Source: an uncultured Phaeodactylibacter sp.
GTDB taxonomy: Bacteria > Bacteroidota > Bacteroidia > Chitinophagales > Saprospiraceae
Assembly (NCBI GenBank): GCA_913057245.1
Contig: CAJXNH010000005.1
Coordinates: 62,001 to 126,000, forward strand
Direction: 5' to 3'
DNA: 64,000 bases
Numbering within the stretch: the first letter of the stretch is position 1; each line of letters starts with the position of its first letter. The translations under genes were made by a program, and so were the position numbers. The notes beneath the pieces are model-generated. The model saw nothing but the letters and a program-made list of their open reading frames with translations, had not been told where the DNA came from and searched no databases. Positions 1-6,115 of the stretch are shown here, one piece after another.

Positions 1-1774
1 GCTCGGCGGGCTGTGGCAATCCAATAGCAAAAGACTGCTGCTCAAGCGCGTTGCCTATGCAATCTGTCAGGGTTTTGGAAAAACTGAGGGTATAAGCCTG
101 ATCCGGGGATAACGCTCCATCCAACAGTAGCAAAGCGGTCAGCCCGTCCGGCTGTAGCATTACGTCAAGTACGGCTATTGCCGGCTCTAAGGTGTATGCG
201 CCAGTGGCTGTTGCGGTCCCCATATCCATGATCTCGCTGAACTGCACCCGGATTTCCATGCTGCTTTCCGGCACCACTTTGATCACCGATGGGGGCGTAG
301 TGTCCAGCTCAGCGCCCAGCAGGCTGTTTTCAAGGCCCGGTGTGCCGCCGGTGGTGCTTTGGGACGCCCGCCAGTTGCCCGGGCAGTCGTAAGGGCCCTC
401 CAGGCGGATCAGTTCGAGGCTGTAACCACCATCCGAACGCGCTTCGTCCTGATACCAGGCATCTGTGTAAGTGACTTCAAACAGGGTGCTCCCATTTTCA
501 TCGAGAAGGGTAGCGACATCCCCGCCGTTGGAAAGTGCCGGAAAATCACCAACGCTCACCGCTGGCCCCAATTCAGCAAAGGCCGGGAGGAAGGCTTCAT
601 CGCAAACCGCAACATACTGTCCGGGTTGCAAAAGGAATGAAGATAGGGCCTCCGGTGCGCTGCCTGAAGCGATTTGGATGGAACCCAAGTCAATTACTTT
701 GTCGCTGGCATTATACAATTCAAGGTATTCTGCCTCCGGTAATGCCACGGACGGGGTGGGGTCGGGCATCAGCTCTGTGATAATAAGGTCACCGGGGAGA
801 GCGGGCTGAATATTGAAGTAAGTGAACTCAGCCTGCAGGGGAGGTGCTGTATTTCCTGCTTCATCCTGAATGTTGCTGGCGGTGAGGTTGTAAGTGGCGG
901 TGTTTTCCAAAGCAGTGCCCAGTGATAGCAGTACCCGGGTTGGGTCTGCCTGCAATTCGGCGGAGACCGGCGTGCCAATTCCACTGCTGATGCTATAATT
1001 TGCCGCATTATTGGCAGAGGGTTCGCTTATCGGCTCACTAAACCTTGCCTCCAGTTGAAAAGCGGTATTTGGGGTGACCTCCAAAAGGGTAGGAGGGGCG
1101 GTATCGGTAAAGAGTGGATCAACCAGTACATCATCCAGGAAAAAAAGCTCGGCACGGGTGCTCGTGTAAGTACAGACCCATCCAAAAAAGCTGCCGGTTG
1201 GGTAAGTCAGGTCCGTAGCGGTACCTTCAAGTGTGAAACCGGTGCCGCCGCTGTAGTCGGTTTCCAATGCCCATTCCCCTGCCGCCGAGCGGGTCACCCG
1301 TATTCGGGCAAGGGCGGGGTCATTGCCCACGGCGCCAGTTGCACCACTAATCAGTAGGGTGGAAGCGGTCCCGTCCTGCCGAAATAGCTCCACGGCATCA
1401 TCACTGCCTGAAATACCGCCAATCCGTACATAGTAGCCATTCAGTGTTCCTTTTAAATCTGGAGAAGAAGCCGACAAATAGATGCGCGCGAAATTGCTGG
1501 AAGAAGGAGAGAACTCCGTCCTGACGTAAAACGTCCAGGTTGTGGCAACATCCGTTGAGGTGGGTGCGGGAACGTATAGCGCAGACTCATTATTGCTGCC
1601 CGGGTCGGTATCCAGCAACCGCAGTTCGCTATCTGTTACGGTAAAACGGCCGGTATCGCCCAGCCACTCCGGGTTGGAAGAGAAATCGCCATCCGAAAAA
1701 TCATCCTGAAGTTGGGCATAAGCCGGGCTTGCAAGGAGGGTTAGCGACAGGGACAGGTAATAGAGTGCTTTCAT
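1..1774 (-). CDS. Secreted lamin-tail-domain protein with Ig-like (Big_5) domains, 3' end outside window
   Basis: An open frame of about 591 codons runs leftward from an ATG at 1774 and leaves the window without a stop. It starts with a signal peptide (MKALYYLSLSLTLL..., cleavage near AYA-Q). A jelly-roll-like region follows at residues ~25-210 (DDFSDGDF start, LFFLDDVLVD end). A Big_5/SbsA-like Ig domain begins near TAPPTLLEVTPN. A lamin-tail domain starts at GDLIITELMPDPTPS and contains EYLELYNAS and LQPGQYVAVCD. A second Ig-like domain begins near DTTPPSVIKVVPE. This architecture is common in large exported Bacteroidota proteins that end in a T9SS sorting domain, which would lie beyond the window. 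The role is probably at the cell surface or extracellular; the substrate is unknown. It is divergent from asd. Confidence 0.85.
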   Translation of the reverse strand, partial: MKALYYLSLSLTLLASPAYAQLQDDFSDGDFSSNPEWLGDTGRFTVTDSELRLLDTDPGSNNESALYVPAPTSTDVATTWTFYVRTEFSPSSSNFARIYLSASSPDLKGTLNGYYVRIGGISGSDDAVELFRQDGTASTLLISGATGAVGNDPALARIRVTRSAAGEWALETDYSGGTGFTLEGTATDLTYPTGSFFGWVCTYTSTRAELFFLDDVLVDPLFTDTAPPTLLEVTPNTAFQLEARFSEPISEPSANNAANYSISSGIGTPVSAELQADPTRVLLSLGTALENTATYNLTASNIQDEAGNTAPPLQAEFTYFNIQPALPGDLIITELMPDPTPSVALPEAEYLELYNASDKVIDLGSIQIASGSAPEALSSFLLQPGQYVAVCDEAFLPAFAELGPAVSVGDFPALSNGGDVATLLDENGSTLFEVTYTDAWYQDEARSDGGYSLELIRLEGPYDCPGNWRASQSTTGGTPGLENSLLGAELDTTPPSVIKVVPESSMEIRVQFSEIMDMGTATATGAYTLEPAIAVLDVMLQPDGLTALLLLDGALSPDQAYTLSFSKTLTDCIGNALEQQSFAIGLPQPAE

Positions 1775-1778
1775 ACCT

Positions 1779-1786
1779 CAAAAATA
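1779..1786 (-). promoter_or_regulatory. -7 element (TATTTTTG) of the lamin-tail-domain gene
   Basis: On the minus strand TATTTTTG fits the Bacteroidota -7 consensus TAnnTTTG exactly. Its last base lies only 4 nt before the ATG at 1774. Transcription would therefore start at or just after the start codon, implying a leaderless or near-leaderless mRNA. No good TTG was seen at the -33 position. Confidence 0.45.
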
Positions 1787-1860
1787 GCGAATTCGACACA
1801 GGTAATGAAAGGCAGGGCGGCTGCATCCTCATTTTTTAACGACTGTAGGGGCAAAACCTT

Positions 1861-1889
1861 TTGCTAATTAGGACGGGGGCTTATCTTTG
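1861..1889 (+). promoter_or_regulatory. Promoter of asd
   Basis: TTG at 1861-1863, an 18-bp spacer and TATCTTTG at 1882-1889 match the Bacteroidota sigma-ABfr consensus. The predicted 5' UTR to the ATG at 1957 is about 60 nt. Confidence 0.65.
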
Positions 1890-1956
1890 CGCACCAATTA
1901 ATTGTTGAAGGTACCATGGCGGGCACCGCCACCGGTACACAGAAAAGATTGCAACT

Positions 1957-2961
1957 ATGAAAGTCGCTGTTGTTGGTGTAACGGGCCTGGTGGGCACCGT
2001 GATGTGCCGTGTACTCGAAGAAAGAAATCTGCCGGTTGCTGAATTTTTGCCAGTCGCTTCTGCCCGCTCTGTGGGCAAAACGGTGAAATTCAAAGGGGCA
2101 GACCACAAAGTGATCAGCATGGAAGATGCCATTGCTGCCCGCCCGGATATTGCCATTTTCTCAGCAGGTGGCGGAACCTCTCTGGAGTTTGCGCCCAAGT
2201 TTGCCGAAGTGGGCACAACGGTGATTGATAACTCCTCTGCCTGGCGTATGGACCCGGGCAAAAAACTGGTGGTGCCTGAAATTAATGGTAGCGAGCTCAC
2301 TGCCGAAGACAAAATCATTGCCAACCCTAACTGCTCCACCATCCAAATGGTGCTGGCGTTAGCACCTCTGCATGAAGCTTATGGCATCAAGCGGGTTGTC
2401 GTTTCTACCTATCAGTCCTTCACCGGAACGGGCATGCAGGCGGTGAAGCAATATCAGCTGGAGAAAAAAGGTTACGAGCCCAAATCAGAGGAGATGGCCT
2501 ATCCGCATCCGATCTTCGAGAACTGCCTGCCGCACTGCGATGTCTTCCTGGACAACGATTATACCAAAGAAGAAATGAAACTGGTCAACGAAACGCGGAA
2601 GATCCTCAACGCACCACAAATTGGCGTTACCGCAACGGCAGTTCGGGTGCCGGTCAACGGAGGGCACTCCGAATCCGTGAATGTAGAGTTTGAACAACCC
2701 TTCGAAGTGGAAAAAGCCATTGAACTGTTGAATAATACACCGGGCATTAAGGTGCTACAGGACAATGCAAACAATAACTATCCGATGCCCCGGTTTGCTA
2801 AAGACAAGGATGAGGTCTTCGTAGGGCGTATCCGCCGGGATGAGTCAGTTGCCAATGGGCTGAACCTCTGGATTGTGGCTGATAACCTGCGTAAAGGGGC
2901 CGCCACAAATGCAGTACAGATTGCCGAACACCTTATTGCCAGTAAGCTGGTAAACGCTTGA
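1957..2961 (+). CDS. asd: Aspartate-semialdehyde dehydrogenase
   Basis: The enzyme reduces aspartyl-4-phosphate to aspartate-4-semialdehyde with NADPH, the branch point for lysine/diaminopimelate, threonine and methionine synthesis in the cytoplasm. The 334-residue length fits the family. The N-terminal nucleotide-binding segment reads VGVTGLVGTVM. The catalytic cysteine lies in NPNCSTIQM (residue ~129), and the C-terminal half carries VRVPVNGGHSESVNVEF, in which arginine and histidine residues bind substrate. The ATG at 1957 gives the expected N-terminus. The gene has its own promoter upstream and no obvious operon partner; the next gene has a separate promoter. Confidence 0.95.
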   Translation: MKVAVVGVTGLVGTVMCRVLEERNLPVAEFLPVASARSVGKTVKFKGADHKVISMEDAIAARPDIAIFSAGGGTSLEFAPKFAEVGTTVIDNSSAWRMDPGKKLVVPEINGSELTAEDKIIANPNCSTIQMVLALAPLHEAYGIKRVVVSTYQSFTGTGMQAVKQYQLEKKGYEPKSEEMAYPHPIFENCLPHCDVFLDNDYTKEEMKLVNETRKILNAPQIGVTATAVRVPVNGGHSESVNVEFEQPFEVEKAIELLNNTPGIKVLQDNANNNYPMPRFAKDKDEVFVGRIRRDESVANGLNLWIVADNLRKGAATNAVQIAEHLIASKLVNA

Positions 2962-2975
2962 TTGGCCTTAAAGCC

Positions 2976-3004
2976 TTGAAAAGCGGGGCATTTTCTTAAT
3001 TTTG
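2976..3004 (+). promoter_or_regulatory. Promoter of the coiled-coil protein gene
   Basis: TTG at 2976-2978, an 18-bp spacer and TAATTTTG at 2997-3004 match the consensus exactly. The site lies between the asd stop and the ATG at 3066. Confidence 0.65.
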
Positions 3005-3065
3005 TGAACTGGAACAAAGCCGGGCAGGCCCCGGCCAGAACTTTTGACTTACTACTACGAAGATT

Positions 3066-4454
3066 ATGAAGACAAAGCTTGTACTCTGGGGGACGAACGC
3101 ACAGGACGAACGCATACTGGTAGCTGTGGAATTACTGGCAGACGATAATCAGGTAAAAATCTACACTTTCCCTGAAGCGGTTGCCACTGATGAGTTCTAT
3201 CAAAAAATGATGGACGACTGGCGCAACGATAAGGAGGTGGAATTCCCGGAAGCGCACATGGTGACAGAACGGGGGTTGAATATTGCGGATTCCCTTTTAC
3301 CAGAAAGCATAAAAGTGGAGCGCAGCGACCTGGTTACCCGTGCACAAACGGAATGGCAGTTCATCGTACTGTCCTCCAAGCTTAGCGAGGCTTATAAGTC
3401 AGAGCTGGAAGACCTGCGGGACCGGGTAAGCCGCCTGGATGGCTTTGACAAGCAAATTTGGGAAGAGCTCAAAGGCTTTTGGGATAAAGTCCAGGAACAG
3501 GTAAGCGACCGCAACCTTTTTAGAGAGCATGCCGATCAGCTTCGTGACCGGACGAACGAGTTGTTTGCGGAGCTAAAGGACCTTCGTAGTAAAATGGATC
3601 AGGAGTTCAAAGCAAAGTCTAAAGAGAACTATGATAAGTTTATGGAAATGCTTGGTGAGCTGGAAGCCAAAGTGAAGGAAAACAAGCGCCTGCAATCTGT
3701 TTTCGATGAGTTGAAGAAGGTGCAGCGGCAATTCAAAAATACCAAGTTTACCCGCGAGGACCGTAACAAGGTTTGGAAACGCCTGGATGGCATGTTCAAA
3801 GAAGTTAAGGAAAAGCGCTTCGGAGAATCTGCGGGAGAGGACCGCTCTCCGTTAGAACGGCTGAAGAAGCGTTACGACGGCTTGATGGGCGCGATCAACC
3901 GCATGTCCAAATCCATTAAGCGGGATAAAGACGAACTCAGCTTTCAGCAGCGCAAAATTGATACCACTGATGGCCAGCTGGAAGCGCAAATCCGCACTGC
4001 CAAAATCAAAATGGTGGAAGAGCGGATCAACTCCAAGAGTGCCAAGCTCGAAGATATGGAGAAGACCAAAGTTGATTTGGAGCGCCGGATGAAGGTCCTT
4101 GAGCAAAAAGAAGCGAAGCGGAAAGAGCAGCAGGAAGTCAAGGAGGCGCAGAAAGAGGTGGAAGCTAAAATCAAGCAGCAGATTGAGGAGGAGGCGAAAG
4201 CCCGGCAGGAAGAAGCAGACAAGCTCAAGGATGCTGCAGAAGCCATCAAAGAAGGCAAGACCAAGGCAAAGCCAGCTGCTGATGCTGCTAAAAAAGAGGA
4301 CTCCGTAAGCGAAGCTTTGGCCGCTACACTTGGGGAATCCTTCGAGGATGTCGTGGACACGATTAAGGCGGTGGCTATGGTCGTATCCGACAAAATCAAT
4401 GAAGCGGTTGAAGACTGGCAGGAAGAAGGTGCCGATGAGAATAAGCAGGCTTAA
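3066..4454 (+). CDS. Highly charged coiled-coil protein, DUF349-like, function unknown
   Basis: This 462-residue protein has no signal peptide. Residues 1-100 form a globular-looking domain ([20 protein letters not shown]...). A long, very charged helical region at ~105-400 is rich in K/E/R/Q with heptad character. Segments such as [20 protein letters not shown] followed by [12 protein letters not shown] resemble DUF349 repeats, whose molecular role is poorly defined. The last ~80 residues are Ala/Lys/Glu-rich with a final amphipathic stretch. Its own consensus promoter and a strong hairpin just downstream make it a single-gene transcript. The function is not assigned; a cytoplasmic scaffold or nucleic-acid-associated role is only a guess. 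Confidence 0.85.
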   Translation: MKTKLVLWGTNAQDERILVAVELLADDNQVKIYTFPEAVATDEFYQKMMDDWRNDKEVEFPEAHMVTERGLNIADSLLPESIKVERSDLVTRAQTEWQFIVLSSKLSEAYKSELEDLRDRVSRLDGFDKQIWEELKGFWDKVQEQVSDRNLFREHADQLRDRTNELFAELKDLRSKMDQEFKAKSKENYDKFMEMLGELEAKVKENKRLQSVFDELKKVQRQFKNTKFTREDRNKVWKRLDGMFKEVKEKRFGESAGEDRSPLERLKKRYDGLMGAINRMSKSIKRDKDELSFQQRKIDTTDGQLEAQIRTAKIKMVEERINSKSAKLEDMEKTKVDLERRMKVLEQKEAKRKEQQEVKEAQKEVEAKIKQQIEEEAKARQEEADKLKDAAEAIKEGKTKAKPAADAAKKEDSVSEALAATLGESFEDVVDTIKAVAMVVSDKINEAVEDWQEEGADENKQA

Positions 4455-4464
4455 ATTCTTGTGC

Positions 4465-5187
4465 TTACGCGGCAGGGGCTAAAGCGCTGCAGATACGGCA
4501 AGAAGGATCCAATGGCAATGGCTGTTGGATCCTTCTGTGTTTTATGGCCTCGGCTTTCGTCCGGCGTGCCGCACTACTGCGAAAAACGAGAGTGCTGTAC
4601 CCGTCCATATTCCCAATGCGGAGAAGAGTTGCAAACCAGTATTTGGAAGTAATAAATAGGGGTAGGGTCCAAAGAACAGGGACCGTGCCTAAAACGATCC
4701 AGCTTATTGCCCGCAGTTGAGGACGATCGTAATAGTCCCTGAATAATAGCTTCTGGTGAATAGCTATTGCCTTTATATGCCCGTGTAAGTTCCACAACTG
4801 CTTCTCATTTTCAGAGCCATCTGCCCAAACGGTTAAGCGAAGGCGCTGTCCATCTTCAAACCTTAATACCAACTGATGTATCAACGGGCTGTTGAAGTCG
4901 AGCCTGTACCATCTCAGTTTTTCAACGGGGTATGTTTTGCCTTCAATCATTAGCACGGTCTCCTCTTGATTAAAGAAGAGGTCTGTTGCTCTTGAAATCC
5001 AGGGGATTCGCTTCATTAACCGAACAGGGAAAATAAGCGGTAGGATACCCATCAGGATGAAAATATATGGAGGCCATTGCAGAGTATTGGCATTGAAGAT
5101 CAAGAGGCCAATAAAGGATAAGAGCCAGAGCAAAACGATTAGATATACTTTCCAGGCGGTGATGAGCTCTATCTTTTTCTTTTCCAT
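4465..5187 (-). CDS. Small membrane protein of unknown function
   Basis: This 240-residue protein starts MEKKKIELITAWK. Two hydrophobic segments follow immediately (YLIVLLWLLSFIGLLIF and YIFILMGILPLIF). A soluble central domain contains FNQEETVLMIEGKTYPVEKL and LRFEDGQRLRLTVWADGSE. Two further hydrophobic stretches lie at ~170-205. The layout suggests an inner-membrane protein with a PH-like cytoplasmic domain, but no family is recognised with confidence. The last ~30 residues (RTKAEAIKHRRIQQ onward) are encoded through the hairpin of the convergent gene and look compositionally poor, so the true C-terminus may be a degenerate tail. Confidence 0.6.
   Translation of the reverse strand: MEKKKIELITAWKVYLIVLLWLLSFIGLLIFNANTLQWPPYIFILMGILPLIFPVRLMKRIPWISRATDLFFNQEETVLMIEGKTYPVEKLRWYRLDFNSPLIHQLVLRFEDGQRLRLTVWADGSENEKQLWNLHGHIKAIAIHQKLLFRDYYDRPQLRAISWIVLGTVPVLWTLPLFITSKYWFATLLRIGNMDGYSTLVFRSSAARRTKAEAIKHRRIQQPLPLDPSCRICSALAPAA
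4501..4536 (+). terminator. Perfect 12-bp hairpin after the coiled-coil gene
   Basis: AGAAGGATCCAA (4501-4512) and TTGGATCCTTCT (4525-4536) form a perfect stem with a 12-nt loop, followed by GTGTTTTA. It probably terminates the plus-strand gene. It lies inside the 3' coding end of the convergent minus-strand gene. Confidence 0.6.
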
Positions 5188-5357
5188 AGGAATTGAAATT
5201 GGGTTGCTATTTGATGATGGAAAGCCTGCATTTCGCGCCTTCTCTACAGCATTAAAACTCCAATCAACCCTGATTTTGTTAAAATTTAAGGGAATTTTGC
5301 AGGAAAATACAACAGCTTGTATTGTGATTTATTTCACAAATAGAGCATAAAAATCCC

Positions 5358-5510
5358 TTAAATAGATGTTTTTATTCGGTTGTGGTCTTGTGTTTTTTTC
5401 ACAAAAGCCCGAATCTGTCTTTGGCTTAGGCCGTAGAAGTCTTCATATTTGTAATGTGATCGGAAGGCATTGAGGAGAGAAACAAGAAAAGTTAATTGAA
5501 ATATGTTCAT
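5358..5510 (-). CDS. Possible 50-residue small protein (unverified)
   Basis: The ATG lies within the 15-bp repeat; the frame stays open for 50 codons and ends at TAA. The product begins MNIFQLTFLVSLLNAF and continues with a basic stretch containing YGLSQRQIRAFVKK, which reads more like protein than random translation. It is preceded by a GTGC/GCAC hairpin (5530-5568). No homologue is recalled and no consensus promoter is visible, so coding status is uncertain. It could be the remnant of a larger gene or a small peptide. Confidence 0.3.
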   Translation of the reverse strand: MNIFQLTFLVSLLNAFRSHYKYEDFYGLSQRQIRAFVKKTQDHNRIKTSI

Positions 5511-5519
5511 GGGATTATA
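5505..5519. repeat. 15-bp direct repeat, copy 1 (GTTCATGGGATTATA)
   Basis: This matches the copies at 5786 and 5990 exactly. On the plus strand it sits in ATG TTC ATG GGA TTA TAA, a five-codon ORF. On the minus strand it is a start-codon context, TATAATCCC-ATG-AAC. Confidence 0.8.
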
Positions 5520-5585
5520 ATTTAGTGAAGTGCAGTCCCGGTGGTTTTTGGAAATCGCTGGGACGCACGACTCACTATGTAGTTT

Positions 5586-5710
5586 GACGGAAATATGCTA
5601 GACCGTTTTCTCTTTATGCTTTTTCGAGATTCCATAAGCAACTTCCAAGTTTTCACTTGCTTATGGAATCTCGAAAAACCTCAAACGGTCTTACTTATTT
5701 TGTTTCCGTC
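5586..5710. repeat. Nested inverted repeat (125 bp) with a perfect 22-bp core stem
   Basis: The core arms at 5620-5641 and 5657-5678 are perfectly complementary over 22 bp around a 15-nt loop. A second pair, GACCGTTT (5601-5608) and AAACGGTC (5683-5690), and a third, GACGGAAA (5586-5593) and TTTCCGTC (5703-5710), enclose it. Such a structure fits a structured RNA, a MITE-like element or a recombination site. It lacks the U-tract of an intrinsic terminator. Confidence 0.75.
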
Positions 5711-5750
5711 TCTATGAGAACACCCACATTAATCCCGATTAAAATAAAAA

Positions 5751-5772
5751 TGGCGGACTAAAGAGTCCGCCA
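5751..5772 (-). terminator. Minus-strand intrinsic terminator
   Basis: TGGCGGACT and AGTCCGCCA form a perfect 9-bp stem with a 4-nt loop. Read on the minus strand it is followed at once by TTTTTATTTT, a canonical intrinsic terminator. Confidence 0.65.
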
Positions 5773-5785
5773 AATTATAAATCAC

Positions 5786-5800
5786 GTTCATGGGATTATA
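5786..5800. repeat. 15-bp direct repeat, copy 2
   Basis: This is an exact copy of the 5505 element, 281 bp from copy 1. On the plus strand the upstream codon is ACG instead of ATG and the stop is TAG instead of TAA. The minus-strand frame starting here encodes only 20 codons (to 5729) and passes through the terminator-like hairpin. Confidence 0.8.
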
Positions 5801-5836
5801 GTCGTCTTGTTGAGATTACGATTTGTTGTGTAGTTT

Positions 5837-5995
5837 TCATTCACACTTGTACGACGAAGATAAAGCAAAACTTCCGTTTCTACCAAATGGTGCATGCATT
5901 TTATTGCGCTGTAACAGGAGTTTTGTATCTACTAACTTGATATTTGACTGAAAATCATGGAAGTAGATAAAAAAATATTTTTTGGATATGTTCAT
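5837..5995 (-). CDS. Possible 52-residue small protein (unverified)
   Basis: It starts at the ATG embedded in repeat copy 3 and ends at TGA. The product begins MNISKKYFFIYFHDF and ends SSSYKCE. It shares only the first three residues (MNI) with the ORF at 5510. Composition is plausible but not convincing; no family is recognised. Confidence 0.2.
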   Translation of the reverse strand: MNISKKYFFIYFHDFQSNIKLVDTKLLLQRNKMHAPFGRNGSFALSSSYKCE

Positions 5996-6004
5996 GGGAT
6001 TATA
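5990..6004. repeat. 15-bp direct repeat, copy 3
   Basis: This is an exact copy of the element, 204 bp from copy 2, again inside ATG TTC ATG GGA TTA TAA on the plus strand. Read on the minus strand, copies 1 and 3 also share a flanking TTCACT just before TATAATCCC. Confidence 0.8.
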
Positions 6005-6008
6005 AGTG

Positions 6009-6045
6009 AAAATCGCGTTCCACTCTGTGGAGCGCGATTTTTTTT
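6009..6045 (+). terminator. Strong bidirectional-type terminator hairpin
   Basis: AAAATCGCGTTCCAC (6009-6023) pairs with GTGGAGCGCGATTTT (6027-6041), with one G-U and a 3-nt loop, and is followed by a run of T to 6045. The U-tract indicates termination of plus-strand transcription, although no conventional plus-strand gene lies upstream. It may also serve the minus-strand helicase gene. Confidence 0.7.
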
Positions 6046-6115
6046 GTCAATCATCCTGGCACACATATAAGAACTCACCCTAACTGCCGCATAAGCCCGA
6101 ATGCATTTTGAGCTT

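Larger units (their letters stand above)
5188..6115. other. AT-rich intergenic region with repeated elements, hairpins and tiny ORFs
   Basis: No conventional gene is present in this ~930-bp stretch, which is visibly more AT-rich than its surroundings. It holds three exact copies of a 15-bp element (5505, 5786, 5990), a hairpin at 5530-5568 (GTGC-a-GTCCC with GGGAC-GCAC), a nested palindrome at 5586-5710, a hairpin at 5751-5772, and a strong bidirectional hairpin at 6009-6045. Minus-strand mini-ORFs start inside each copy of the repeat. The 5190-5357 part shows nothing recognisable. Low GC and internal repetition suggest an acquired or selfish element, or an array of small RNAs or peptides. 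Confidence 0.6.

Noticed and set aside
5505-6004. CRISPR array interpretation of the three 15-bp repeats
   Set aside because: Repeats are too short, spacers are 189-266 bp and unequal, and no cas genes are present.
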